A DNA stretch of 64,000 nt from Yponomeuta sedellus (lineage: Eukaryota > Arthropoda > Insecta > Lepidoptera > Yponomeutidae). The stretch's first letter is position 1. Every line of letters starts with the position of its first letter. Position numbers and translations under genes: made by a program. A model generated the notes under the pieces. It saw only the letters and a program-made list of their open reading frames with translations. It did no database searches and had not been told where the DNA came from. The stretch is taken from assembly GCA_934045075.1 (NCBI GenBank), contig OW203736.1, positions 22,235,805-22,299,804 on the forward strand. The letters run 5' to 3'. Shown piece by piece: positions 20,918-30,874 of this stretch.

Positions 20918-22000
20918 TTATTTTTTAATTTTTATTAAACTAAAATGGGCTCCATTTGCTGCGATGCATGCTCTACACCTTCTTATGAACGATCGTTTAA
21001 GGCGTCGTGCGAATCCCTCCTGATTGATTTCTTCAGCAGCGTTGCGTATGTGTTGCCGTAATTGTTCCACCGTAGTAATTTCATCTTTGTAAACTTTTTC
21101 TTTTAAACAGCCCCAGTAAAAAAAGTCCAGTGGATTTAGGTCCGGTGAGCGAGGAGGCCACAATATTGACCCCAGGCGCCCTATCCATCTTCCTGGATAG
21201 GTGTCGTTAAGGTGTTGCCTCACACTCACAGCATAGTGAGCAGGACACCCGTCGTTTTGCAGCCACATGTTATCTCGAACTTCAGGAACCTCGTCTTGCA
21301 TTAGCTCAGGCAAATTATTTTGCAAAAAATTCAAATAATTCTCTGCATTCAGGACAGCGGGCAGCTCAAAAGGACCAATTATTTGTCCTCCTATGATTCC
21401 AGTCCAGAGATTAATCTTAAATTGATATTGGGATCGGTCTTGGCGTATCAAATTGGGTTTTTCTAACTGCCAGCTGTGTAGATTATGCATGTTTAAATAG
21501 CCATCTTTTCTGCATGTTGATTCATCACTCCAAAGAATTTTATCATAAAATTGTGGATCTTCTCTTATTCTTCGCAGCATTGTTCGGCAAAAGTTGACAC
21601 GTAAAGGGTAGTCTCTCGGAAGCAATGTTTGTACCCGTTGATAATGGTATGGGTATAATTCGTGGCTTTGCAGCATACGATGTACAGTTCGGGTAGACAT
21701 ACCAGTACGGCGAGCCAAACCACGAACGGAAATGTTCGGATCTTCGTTAACTAAATGCAAAACCTCTTCGTCGTTATTGTAGACTCGAGGTCTTCTTTCA
21801 CTTGCACCGCCTACGCCTGCGCCAGGTATTCTACCCTCACAGTAGGTATTGTGTACACGAATAAAAACTCTGTAGTCCGGATGTCGAGTATTCGGGTACC
21901 TCTCTCGGTAAAGTGCGGCTGCTTGATTGGCGTTGCCTCTACATTCACCGTAAATGTAGTGCATGTTGGCATATTCAACGGGTGTGTAAAGTTGAGGCAT
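20918..22000 (-). CDS. DD41D mariner-like transposase
   Basis: Transposase that would cut and join the element at TA sites in the nucleus. The frame is open to 22042, but the first codon there is GTG. The first ATG is at 22000 and gives 360 residues, so I choose that start. Numbering from the 22042 codon: an N-terminal helix-turn-helix of DUF4817 type (about 18-70, YTPVEYANMHYIYGE), a second HTH (about 93-128, ISVRGLARRTGMSTRTVHRM), then an RNase-H-like core. The core has D173 in WSDES, D264 in QNDGCPAHY and D306 in PDLNPLD, 41 residues after D264. All three acidic residues are present and no stop or frameshift breaks the frame. The spacing fits DD41D (rosa-like) rather than DD34D mariners or DD34E Tc1 elements. 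Family placement is by motif only. The ORF lies centrally between the TIRs. No intron is evident. Confidence 0.93.
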   Translation of the reverse strand: MPQLYTPVEYANMHYIYGECRGNANQAAALYRERYPNTRHPDYRVFIRVHNTYCEGRIPGAGVGGASERRPRVYNNDEEVLHLVNEDPNISVRGLARRTGMSTRTVHRMLQSHELYPYHYQRVQTLLPRDYPLRVNFCRTMLRRIREDPQFYDKILWSDESTCRKDGYLNMHNLHSWQLEKPNLIRQDRSQYQFKINLWTGIIGGQIIGPFELPAVLNAENYLNFLQNNLPELMQDEVPEVRDNMWLQNDGCPAHYAVSVRQHLNDTYPGRWIGRLGSILWPPRSPDLNPLDFFYWGCLKEKVYKDEITTVEQLRQHIRNAAEEINQEGFARRLKRSFIRRCRACIAANGAHFSLIKIKK

Positions 22001-22550
22001 TGTAGACAGTCCAGGGGAATGCCAAGTCGTCGGTAATATCACTATTCAACTGCCCAGTTCACTGAGAAAATCAGGGTCCAGGTAAAGTAAGCAAAGTCGT
22101 CAAGTTCACACAATAATCGAATCCAGTTCACAAGCAAATCGGAGTCCAGTAGAAAAAGTAGCAGATTGCGAGTTATACAGGAAAGATACGGCGAGCAAAG
22201 ACACATGTAACTACGTAAGAGAACGATAGCACACTCAACTAAAGCTACATTTCACCGCTTCTTGCGCCCATCCAAACAAAGGACATAACCTTTCTTTTTT
22301 ACTCTTATGAATACGGTGTCGTTTAAAGTAGCCTATCTTTTTCTATCTATGGCCTTGAAGTACAATACAATTGACCATTTTGGGATCATAATTCCAAGAA
22401 AGCGACCCACATGTCGAAGGGGTCGCATTTTTTTACCTGAACTACTGTTAAAAATACATTTCATTACGATTAGTCATCGTTTTGTTACTCAAAATTGTAA
22501 GTATTGTAACTGCAGATAATTTGCAAAATCGACGTTTTATCATGTAATTA

Positions 22551-23009
22551 GTAATAACTCTGTATTGCGTCAAGGTACTTCTTACTATGACACCATTTTA
22601 GAATCTGTATGAAGTGGACAACTTTTTAAAATAATGGGCCACTTGAGTGCCATACATTTTTTTTAAGAAAATTGAGTCAAAGTTACATAATCCGGCAGAA
22701 ATGACCTTGAAAATTAGGAAAAAACTATTTATTCTTAAACAATTGTTAATACTATCTTATTTTATTCTAATTCAAGTAATAGTACAGATATTCAGGAATA
22801 AGAAACAGAAAACAGAAGCAAAAAACCTCTTTATTTGTGGAAATGGTAGCCAATTTTGTAAAAATAGCAATATTTCTTTTGAAAATTAAAAAAAAAATCA
22901 TATTTCAAAAATGCGTGGCCAAATGACGATAAAAGTGGGATATGTAATAGATGATTCTGTGGCCAGTCAGCAGCTACAGGGTTATCCATTATTTACGACA
23001 CACCCTGTA
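22551..23009. repeat. Right TIR of the mariner element (459 bp)
   Basis: Partner of 20307-20760, ending CGACACACCCTGTA before the TA duplication. The chance frame at 22647-22889 lies inside it. Confidence 0.95.
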
Positions 23010-23014
23010 TATTA

Positions 23015-23425
23015 GGATCCTTGCTGACGGACTAAGCTTTATTATATGTACCGTCAGCAGCGCCATCTTGCTTTCGTAGCGAGTGAGAGTAAGACGGACG
23101 ATCCTTTTCGATGTTGATATTTGCAATTGGCTCCGCCACACAACAAAGTGTTTTGAAATAACGACAAAACAAAACCTCAACTTTGCCTTTTCTTTCTTAA
23201 TTAAAAACCTGTTAGAGCCAAAGTTGAACAGATGTGGATGAAAACTGGCAAATAAATAGCTCATGTATAAGATAAACAGAATAGGAGAAGACACGATGGA
23301 ATTAGTAGAGATATCTGAAAAATAGCATTAAGCCTTTAAAAAATACCATTTGTTTTTCAAATTGGAATTGAGCAATATTGAAGAAAATAACCATAAACAT
23401 CGTTGTTCGAATCGCTTGTGTCTAT
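23015..23425. other. No recognisable feature
   Basis: A 101-codon minus frame ending at 22989 crosses the TIR boundary, so it is not a gene. Confidence 0.4.
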
Positions 23426-23428
23426 CTG

Positions 23429-23765
23429 AGTGACCTTAAACGGTCACAAAAGTTAGGAAACATAGGGCGCGTTCAGTGCATGGATGGGTGACCGTCTATG
23501 ACTAACGCTAGTGGCATTTTTCCGAGCGGTTCCGCGCTTCGCAAGGCTCTTTGAGCAGTTGGTAACGTCGAGCAGTCGATAGATGGCAGTCGTTAAGCCA
23601 AGTTAGAGGCTAGGGCGGCTTGAAAACTTCTGACAGTAAGAACAGCCACTACTCTTGCAAGCCTCCACAAATCCGGACTTGGCTCTCGTGGTGGAGTATG
23701 GCTTATACCTCCCTCAGGGAAGGGAGCCGTGCCCCTCGGTGGGGATATAATGGGTTGATGATGAA
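23429..23765 (+). mobile_element. 5S-headed SINE, divergent full-length copy
   Basis: Carries the 5S-like head: AAAGTTAGGAAACATAGGGC (A-box region) and GCATGGATGGGTGACCGTCT (C-box region). These match 5S rRNA genes better than the commoner subfamily does. The body follows, ending TGGGTTGATGATGA. The copy at 30482 belongs to the same subfamily. Confidence 0.8.
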
Positions 23766-23888
23766 AAATGAAAAGCTTTTTTAAGCAGTTACTTGAGTAT
23801 CAGTCACTGTGAGTAAACCATTATTCCATGATCTCTGCGCTCTATACAATAAATATCTGTCCCAGCCCGGTTGGCGTTGGTACCTACC

Positions 23889-24081
23889 TATATAAGATTT
23901 GTGAAATGAATCTCACTTTCGCGATCCGTCACATGAGAAATAGACCTAGCGAGAAGCCACAAGTGAACTGAACTAAGAATGTGGGGAAAGCTACCTGTAT
24001 CTCTTGTGACTTCTCCCTAAGGTGGTCTATGTCTCATGTGACGAATCGGAAAGTAACGTTCATCTCACAAATCCTATATAA
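23889..24081. mobile_element. Fold-back MITE
   Basis: Two arms of about 75 bp (about 23889-23973 and 24003-24081) are imperfect reverse complements: GATTTGTGAAATGAA, GTCACATGAGAAATAGACC and GAGAAGCCACAAG on the left, with partners on the right. The spacer is about 30 bp and there is no coding capacity. Confidence 0.7.
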
Positions 24082-24084
24082 TAC

Positions 24085-24470
24085 CCAAAACTATGTAATG
24101 CCATTTCACCGTCAAATCTATGGAAAAGCATTTTTGGCTCGATGTTGAATGAAACTATATACAACTTACGTACTATGGAAATACAGCTGAAGTCGAATTA
24201 CTGAATTACTGTTGCGAGGCATCATCGTGCATGATTTGTCTCAACGAACGCAATTATGGCCAAGTGGCTAGAAGGCCTTCGTAACTGTTGCATCAGGATG
24301 ACATAAGCATGTAAGCACCACCTTAGTGAAGGGGAAGAATAAATCTCGCAAAGTGCTGCTTTTTGGTTAGGGGCAAACTGAGTTAAACATAACAGATACT
24401 TTATTGTCACCAGAATAACATTAACACATGGGAAGGATTTTGTCTGGAGAACTTACTATGAGCACCTGAT
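24085..24470. other. No recognisable feature
   Basis: No supported frame or repeat. Confidence 0.35.
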
Positions 24471-24476
24471 TCATAG

Positions 24477-24600
24477 GGCCGTTTTCTGAATTGAGAATTA
24501 TACTAAGTAACGTATTGTCACGCCCTTTTCTGAGAAATTCGAAGAGACAGCACTACAGTTAACTATTTACTTAGAGAAAGAAATTCTCAAGCATAGTTTA
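24477..24600. mobile_element. GGCC-ended MITE, damaged copy
   Basis: GGCCGTTTTCTGAATTGAGA, TTTTCTGAGAAATTCG and GAGACAGCACTACAGTT align with the intact copy at 51231-51366. The right TIR is lost after AAATTCTCAA. Confidence 0.7.
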
Positions 24601-24816
24601 TTGATTTGTAACTACACAAACAAGAACTACAAAGATAAAAATAAAGATTTTATATACTTAATCAACACGCATAATCCTTGTGTTGCTTGTAATTCCTTGA
24701 GTTATATCAAGATAACATGGTTATCGAATAAGTCAAATGACGAGCATAACAAGTACGTACGTATCAAACAAGATAAAATGCCCTAGGGTAAGTTTTTCTT
24801 TGAAAAGATATACCAA

Positions 24817-25227
24817 TTACACTATTTTTATTTTTAATGCACTAACCCGTGCTAAGGAACAAATTTAAAAACCTATTTAGAGGCTAAAAATTTCACCCAT
24901 GCCGGGATTCGAACCCGCAACCTCTGGCTATCCGTACCAGCGCTCTACCAATTGAGCCAATGGGCGACTCACGGCATCAGTGAAATTTCGAACCTCTTTA
25001 CAATATTCTCTGTATTACGTACAGGCAGCGACATCTGACTTAAGCAAATTGCATTACTTACAGCCCCGACTACCTACTTTGCAGTTAGGTTTTAACATCG
25101 GAACGATATCACTGTACCCACATGATATCGATATCCTTCCGATGTTAAAACCTAACTTTTAAACCTAACGAGGTCGCGGGTTCGAATCCCGGCATGGGTG
25201 AAATTTTTAGCCTCTAAATAGGTTTTT
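24817..25227. mobile_element. tR element, head-to-head palindromic copy
   Basis: Bounded by a perfect 14-bp TSD, aaaagatataccaa (24803-24816 and 25228-25241), so the whole 411 bp went in as one event. The left 300 bp or so are minus sense: tail, tRNA-like segment (about 24896-24967) and body. The right 100 bp are plus sense, from the second half of the tRNA-like segment through GGTTCGAATCC to TTTTTAGCCTCTAAATAGG. The two TTCCGATGTTAAAACCTAAC-type blocks around 25085 and 25140 face each other. Confidence 0.85.
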
Positions 25228-25244
25228 AAAAGATATACCAAGAT

Positions 25245-26080
25245 AACATAAGTTCTGAAGAACGCCGACGACAGTGTAGTGGCGGCCACGTAACCACTAC
25301 ACGCACGATCTACCTGCATGTCGTAAAGCGAGCAGCTGCAGTATTTAATAAAAAAGTTGCCGTGCTTATCTCCGTTAATGTTCTTAGCAAATGCATCTCC
25401 TGAAGCCTATTACAGCCCGGAATGGCGTCGTTAAAGCTCCACGAAGCTAGAGTCGTTTTAAAACTAAAGGATCTTTATGTTGCCGTAGTTTTGCTACTTT
25501 TCAATCAGATTTATTAGTTCGGTGCAGAAGAGAAAAAAATACAACTAAAGATTGGATTAGTTGTCGAATTAATTGACGTTGTTAAAAATTTGCCGCTCGA
25601 CTTGAAAGCTATGCGGATTCATAAAACATAGCTGACTAGTTTTGTTTATTATTTAATTATAAAAAAATATCAGGAAATAGTACAGTAACTTCCAGCGCTC
25701 TTGTGATACGAAGCGTTATAATTAAATGTAAACCAGCGCTACGCTTGTTTCAGATCCCAATGTTTTGAGTGCTCGGCGCGTTGATATTTCAAATTAGTTT
25801 TCTAAAGAAAAAACTTTCAATAAGCTTTCTTGGGCAGCAGTATTAAACATACTATACTTGATACATTTCTGCTAAGAAAGCGCTGCTTAGAACCGCAATA
25901 TCTGCTTGGTTCCTTTACAAAAGTTCGTACTGAATGATGCAGAGAACGTTTGAGATTCTGAAAGAACGTCAGACTATTAATAACGAATATGTATGGAAAT
26001 CCAACCATTTTATTTATACCACCAAGCAGGCGAAATTATAATAAGTAGATTAACTTTAACAGGTAGTTGGAGGATTTAAG
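25245..26080. other. No supported gene
   Basis: AT-rich with no recognised repeat. A 63-codon minus frame at 25817-26008 is not supported. Confidence 0.35.
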
Positions 26081-26221
26081 AGTGTCTTTCAAGGAGCGAC
26101 TCCCATACCAAACGTAGTATTGTTTTTATTTACTAACGGGATGGCGGATCGCAATGAAATTTTGCCAATACTTTGTGAGGACACAAATTGAGGTAAGATC
26201 GTGCTTACATCTGACTCTTCC

Positions 26222-26347
26222 GAGGCGTGTTCTTGAGTGGAGACCGCGACTCGGCAAACGTAGTGTAGGACGCCCTCCGACCAGGTGGGATGACGATCTG
26301 CGAAAAACTGCCGGCAGATGCTGCATGCGGCAAGCTGAAGACAGGTG
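26222..26347 (+). pseudogene. RTE-type LINE C-terminal fragment
   Basis: Reads RVLEWRPRLGKRSVGRPP, then TRWDDDLRKTAGRC and MRQAEDR, the same C-terminal signature as 29.6 kb. Only about 42 codons remain. An 11-bp inverted word (TCAAGGAGCGA near 26086, TCGCTCCTTGA near 26354) flanks it. Non-functional. Confidence 0.8.
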
Positions 26348-26399
26348 AATGGGATCGCTCCTTGAGGAGCGGCCTTAACGTGTGAAACCACAATCTCTC

Positions 26400-27255
26400 G
26401 GTTGCATAAATAACATTAATATTACCTAGTCCCTCTTCAATAAAACACCCATCTCCATTAATGAAGCGCTTATGTAAATGCGGACGCTATCAATGCGAAG
26501 GGAGAGGACACAAAAAGCGACCTCTTTAGTATGCAGTTAATTTAAATAATTCGCCGCAGACACCAGGAGCGCATGAGACGCGAGGAAGCTGGAATACTTC
26601 AGTCGAATGTGTACGTACGTACATACTTAGCATTTAGGTGTTGGTTAAGTTGGAGTTGAACAAGAATAATGAGGTTCGTGATAGTCAAAGTAGAAACAAT
26701 TATTCACTGTAAAAAGAAAATGTTTATTAATGAACTTCAAAGTTGTATGTTTCACAATTAATAAATTATGCGGTGAAGAACCTGGCAAAGATACTCCACA
26801 TTGATTCTTTTCAAAATATGTTTTCAAGTTAAAGTTACATTACACTATAAATATAATCGTCCCCGTTAACATCACTAACTGTAGGTAGCTCAAGGATAAA
26901 AAAGGGACTTACTATTTATTATGTATGAATATCGTGTGCCATTTTCAGATTGAGAAAATAGTAAAAAATCGTAACTACGAATTTCGTAGAAAAAAATTAC
27001 TTTCGCGAATAATTTTTGCCTGAGAGTGAAATTTATTGGACCGCAGATCACAGAATCGTTATGCGGTTCAATCCAAACTCGAAACTAAATATAATGATCT
27101 TACTGTATCGAGAGAAGTATTAAGTTTATTAGAGTCGATTGTATGAATTACTTTCTATAACAACGGGCTACGAACGTCTACGCCGCTGTAGCCGCTGCTG
27201 GCTACGCTGCCGTAGACCCGATCACAAAAATTCGTGCTTAGCTTATTTGAAAATG
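26400..27255. other. No supported gene
   Basis: No recognised repeat. Short frames only. Confidence 0.35.
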
Positions 27256-27267
27256 AGCGAAACAATT

Positions 27268-27635
27268 CGTTATCAACCCTTGTATGTCCCCACTGTTGGG
27301 GCACGGGTCTTTTCCTGCATCGCAGCAAGGTTAGGCCATACTCCACCACAGGGGCCAGATCCGGGTTGGCGGAGGATTGTAAGACAGTGGCGGGCCTTAC
27401 TGTCAGAAGTTATCAAGCCGCCCATAAGGCCTCTGACATGGCTTAACGACTGCCATTATATGACAGCCGGCACTAACGGCTTAACGTGCCTAGTGAAAGA
27501 CGGAAGCGCTCGGAAAAACGCCACTAGCGGTAGTCACGGGACGGCCACCAATCCTGTACCTGACCGCGCCTGTTCTTGCCTAACTCAAGTGATTGATTCC
27601 AATCACTCGGTTCCCCTAGGCCACGGGCACTTCAA
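27268..27635 (-). mobile_element. 5S-headed SINE, full length
   Basis: Perfect 10-bp TSD cgaaacaatt (27258-27267 and 27636-27645). Minus sense. The 5S-like head at the right contains the complement of GGATGGGTGACC-type C box (near 27545; here degraded) and GGCAAGAACAGGCGCGGTCA. The 171-codon plus frame is an antisense shadow. Confidence 0.9.
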
Positions 27636-27689
27636 CGAAACAATTTATACGTAGGAAAAGGAGAGACTACACTTATCTTTTTTCAAACG

Positions 27690-27845
27690 TAGATAGATAG
27701 AGAACACTTTATTGCACAACCAGAAAAATATTACAACCATGATTCTTAAATCTAAGTAATGTTATACAATTAGCGGTCTTATCGCTAAGAGCGATCTCTT
27801 CCAGACAACCTTTGGATTACGTAATGTAAGCAGCTTATCATAATT
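27690..27845 (-). repeat. J-family LINE 3' end
   Basis: TAGATAGATAGAGAACACTT at the left (tail in minus sense), then a GCGGTCTTATCGCTAAGAGC block and TCTTCCAGACAACCTTTGG, shared with 49.4 kb. Confidence 0.6.
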
Positions 27846-27884
27846 GCCTTTGCATCTACGTAATGAGGTCCAGTGGCATCTTCA

Positions 27885-27985
27885 CTCACACTACATGGGT
27901 GAAGGCACCACTCGGACGCTTCAGTGCCTGGAACATTGATTTAGATGGTGTAGGCTTGCCCAGCACCTACAGCATCCTGACAGCT
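27885..27985 (-). repeat. Q-family fragment
   Basis: CATCTTCACTCACACTA, GACGCTTCAGTGCCTGGAAC and CATCCTGACAGCTTAGTC align with 42205-42335. Confidence 0.5.
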
Positions 27986-28084
27986 TAGTCGGCCAATATA
28001 CTAGTCAATACGTGTGGAGCCAACCAAGCCGCGGGTTCCCTCACATTTCCCTCCACTGTTAGCGTGTGGTATCGCGACTAGAAA

Positions 28085-28345
28085 GTATATCGAAATTAAA
28101 CAAAGTCATTGATACAGGCCCGAACTGGGGGTCGAACCTGGGTCTCCCGCTTGCGAGTCCATTGTTCTACCCACTAAGCTACCACGTTAACGTCCTATTA
28201 CATCCATAACAGGGTCCAGACATTCTCTCAGGAAGAGAGATAGTATGAGTATATTCACGGCGCGTGCCAACCGCGGATTGGCGTTCTCGAAAGTGTATGA
28301 AAAACTCTGATACTCGGGTTTCCTCACGATTTTCTAAACGCTTCC
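28085..28345 (-). mobile_element. E-family SINE with tRNA-like head
   Basis: Minus-sense tRNA-like segment (about 28115-28190) with B box GGTTCGACCCCC and A-box-like GTGGTAGCTTAGTGGG as read on minus. E-body motifs at 28205-28340 (CATTCTCTCAGGAAGAGAG, CCGCGGATTGGCG) lie beside it in an unusual order, so the copy may be rearranged or two copies may abut. Confidence 0.6.
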
Positions 28346-28602
28346 CTTCTTTTTTGTCGCAGACACACATTTGATTTAATTAAACAGACAACTGTTAGGA
28401 ATATGTAATAGAGATTTGTTGGAATGCAAATGGATGCAAATTATCTGGTCGCGGCATATGACATAAGTGTGTTCTGATATATCGTTATTTAAAACCATCT
28501 ACATGAATTTGGTTAAGGTTTGTTTTTGGAAAGTTTCGCTATTTGTGTGTGCTTGTGTTTACTTGTGTTGTATTTCATGACTACATTCTGTGGTTGTATT
28601 CT

Positions 28603-28820
28603 TTTTTTAATGCACTAACCCGTGCTAAGGACAATTTTAAAAACCTATTTAGAGGCTGCCTAAACGTAATACAGAGAATATTGTAAAGAGGTTCGAAATT
28701 TCACTGATGCCGGTGAGTCGCCCATTAGCTCAGTTGGAAAGAGCGCTGGCACGGATAGCCAGAGGTCACGGGTTCGAATCCCGGCATGGGTGACATTTTT
28801 AGCCTCTAAATAGGTTTTTA
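28603..28820. mobile_element. tR element, inverted-tail copy
   Basis: Left 60 bp are the tail in minus sense (TGCACTAACCCGTGCTAAGG). The rest is plus sense with a full tRNA-like segment (28725-28795), A-box CATTAGCTCAGTTGG and B-box GGGTTCGAATCC, ending in GCCTCTAAATAGG. Confidence 0.8.
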
Positions 28821-28824
28821 CATT

Positions 28825-29360
28825 GGTTTGCTATGACAATTTGGCGAAGTTTTCTTGCTTGTCAATCCACGGGTTGGTCGACTTTGCAATTCACGACCTC
28901 TCTTTTGTCGTCAAAATCAGCAGTCAAGCTTAACCTACTTATACTAGGTTTTTTTAAAACCTAGTATTTACAACAAAAAAAACAGCACAGAGTTGCATAA
29001 GTCAGACGCCAGACCACCCAGTATTTGCTCGGCTTCCAATAAAAATCGTACATCGGGCGCCAAAATATAGAGAAATTTCATATGCAATAGGAATTTTATA
29101 GCTTTAACAGGGTATGTGACACTGAAACGGTAAACAAAATAATCCATCTGTCCTGCGAATCGTTTAGAGTCATCCTCACTCGTCCGGATCCGGAGGGCGG
29201 AGGGTCATCAATAAATGTGACGGAGACAAAGGGGTTCAATTTTGAGCAGTGAAATCAGGCTTGCGCTGCCAAGCGATATCATCAGGTTATCGCCTGATCA
29301 GATTTTAATTCAACAACTTTGATAAGGTAATGAAGCTGTTTGTATGGTTCCATACCTAAA
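28825..29360. other. No recognisable feature
   Basis: ACCTAGTATT-type short inverted words near 28950. No gene or known repeat. Confidence 0.3.
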
Positions 29361-29364
29361 ATAT

Positions 29365-29990
29365 AATAATGCAACCTATGTACGTCTCTACCTGTCATGA
29401 CCTACGGAGCCGAGACAAGGACACTCACGAAAGGGTTGGTCCACTAGTTCAAAGTCGCTCAGCGAGAGAGAGCTATGCTCGGAGTTTCTCTGAAGGATAG
29501 GATTCGTAACAAATGCATCCGACAGAGAACCAAAGTTATCGACATAGCTCAGAGAATCAGCAAGCTGAAGTGGCAGTGGGCTGGCCATATCTCGCGAAGA
29601 ACCGTCAACTGTTGGAGCAAACGTGTCCTTGAGTGGAGACCGCGACTCGGCAAACGTAGTGTAAGACGCCCTCCGACTAGGTGGGATGACGATCTGCGAA
29701 AAACTGCAGGCAGATGCTGGATGCGGCAAGCTGAAGACAGGGCGCTATGGCGCTCATTAGGGGAGGGCTATGTCCAGCAGTGGACTAGTATAGCCTGACG
29801 ATGACGATGATATGTCTCTATGCAGGGCACAGGCCTTCTCTCAAAGACAGAGTATGGGCTTAATCACCACGCCTGTACACCGCGGATTGGAAGCGATGGT
29901 ATATAAGCACCTCAGACACTGATTTCTCCACGATGTTTCACTTCACGGTTAGCAAGTGGTATTGCTACTCGGTTCCCTACATGACATCGA
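29365..29990 (-). mobile_element. E-family SINE split by a LINE insertion
   Basis: Left end at 29368-29390 (GCAACCTATGTACGTCTCTA), right part from 29814 (CTCTATGCAGGGCACAGGCC through GGTTAGCAAGTGGTATTG). The LINE fragment between them is bracketed by tacgtctcta and tatgtctcta. Confidence 0.75.
29391..29813 (+). pseudogene. RTE-type LINE C-terminal fragment in an E SINE
   Basis: 5'-truncated non-LTR retrotransposon, inserted with a 10-bp target duplication (one mismatch: 29381-29390, 29811-29820). The frame from about 29395 reads VMTYGAETRTLTKGLVH, then an in-frame stop. It then runs FKVAQRE, RISKLKWQWAGHISRR, RVLEWRPRLGKRS, TRWDDDLRKTAGRCWMRQ and LGEGYVQQWT to a stop. These are the usual last 130 residues or so of RTE-clade proteins, beyond the reverse-transcriptase domain. 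The 3' UTR is only about 40 bp and ends in a (TGACGA)n tail. Its last 60 bp are shared with the RT-tail SINE. Non-functional. Confidence 0.88.
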
Positions 29991-29994
29991 AAGT

Positions 29995-30240
29995 TGTTAC
30001 ATCTAACGCCGCGACAGCGAAAACGGTGCGCCGAACGTTCGTCGAAGCGATGGTACGCCACATCGAATGTCGCGACATAGAATGATCACAATGTCGATGG
30101 GTTAAATCACCGAAAAGATACGACGGTGTACCCATTGAATTTCTCGACATCGATGGTCACTATATAGAATAGTCTAGTATCTACAGGACCCGTTGGCGCC
30201 GTTACCACATCGTCAAATCACAACACACTAATATTGTAAA
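29995..30240. other. Unassigned region with TCGCGACA/TGTCGCGA words
   Basis: GTCGCGACATAGAATGA near 30070 echoes CCGCGACATAGAATAACA near 60391. A shared old repeat is possible. Confidence 0.3.
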
Positions 30241-30317
30241 TGCAAAAGTTTGTGAGTGTGTATGTTTGTTCTTCTTCTTGTAACTATAGGTTACAATTGT
30301 ACGTTCGAAAACAAAGT

Positions 30318-30395
30318 TGTTGGTCCATGCCGGGATTCGTACCCATGACCTCGCGAATGAGGCGCCGGAGTTCTGCCACTACCACACCTTGTAGT
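30318..30395 (-). repeat. tRNA-like SINE head
   Basis: On minus, a GGTACGAATCCCGG-type B box and a TGGTAGTGGCAGAA A-box-like run suggest the head of a tRNA-derived SINE related to E or tR. The body is not recognisable. Confidence 0.5.
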
Positions 30396-30449
30396 TTCGC
30401 TCGTAGTTTGATATTAGAAAGAAAGAAAGACATTGATTATACCAACAAG

Positions 30450-30489
30450 ACACATCACACGTGTGATGTGTTACACGTATTACGTGTAA
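30450..30489. repeat. Two abutting perfect palindromes
   Basis: 30450-30471 is a perfect 22-bp palindrome centred on CACGTG. 30471-30489 is a second palindrome with 9-bp arms around one T. Confidence 0.8.
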
Positions 30490-30607
30490 GACCAGCCACT
30501 AGTCTTGCTAGCTTTCACCAATCCGGACTTGGCCCCCGTGGTGGAGTATGGCCTATACCTTCCTTAGAGCAGAGACCCGTGCCACTCGGTCGGGACATAA
30601 TGGGTTA
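30482..30607 (+). mobile_element. 5S-headed SINE, 3' fragment
   Basis: From ACCAGCCACTAGTCTTGC to GGGACATAATGGGTTAATGA. Belongs to the subfamily of the copy at 23429. Confidence 0.75.
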
Positions 30608-30874
30608 ATGATTACGTGTAAAAATAAACCGTTTCGTAATTAATTTCTTGCCAATGTTGCCGTGTCTATACTAAATTAATGCGGATTCTTTTAAAAAACA
30701 ATTCAACATTCTTTACTATCACTACATAGTCTTCATTAAGCGAGTGATTTTGTGTTTCGAGGACTCTTCAAGTTCTCAAAGTTAAAAATTTACAACTTCA
30801 ACCTTTCGTACAAATTGACCTCGTTAAGTTACAATAAATGGTATAAAAAACGAAATTAAATATTTTATGTATGA

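Larger units (their letters stand above)
20307..23009 (-). mobile_element. Complete Tc1/mariner-superfamily transposon
   Basis: A 2703-bp element bounded by TA on both sides (20305-20306 and 23010-23011). It has unusually long TIRs starting TACAGGGTGTGTCG and one intact transposase on the minus strand. All parts needed for an autonomous copy are visible: both ends, target duplication and full ORF. The arms match closely by eye, which suggests a recent arrival. Confidence 0.95.

Noticed and set aside
22647..22889. 80-codon plus frame and 101-codon minus frame near 23.1 kb
   Set aside because: They lie in or across the right TIR of the mariner element.
27139..27654. 171-codon plus-strand frame
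   Set aside because: It runs antisense through a full 5S-headed SINE. The same peptide recurs at 1122, 45878, 49925 and 62543, as a repeat shadow would.
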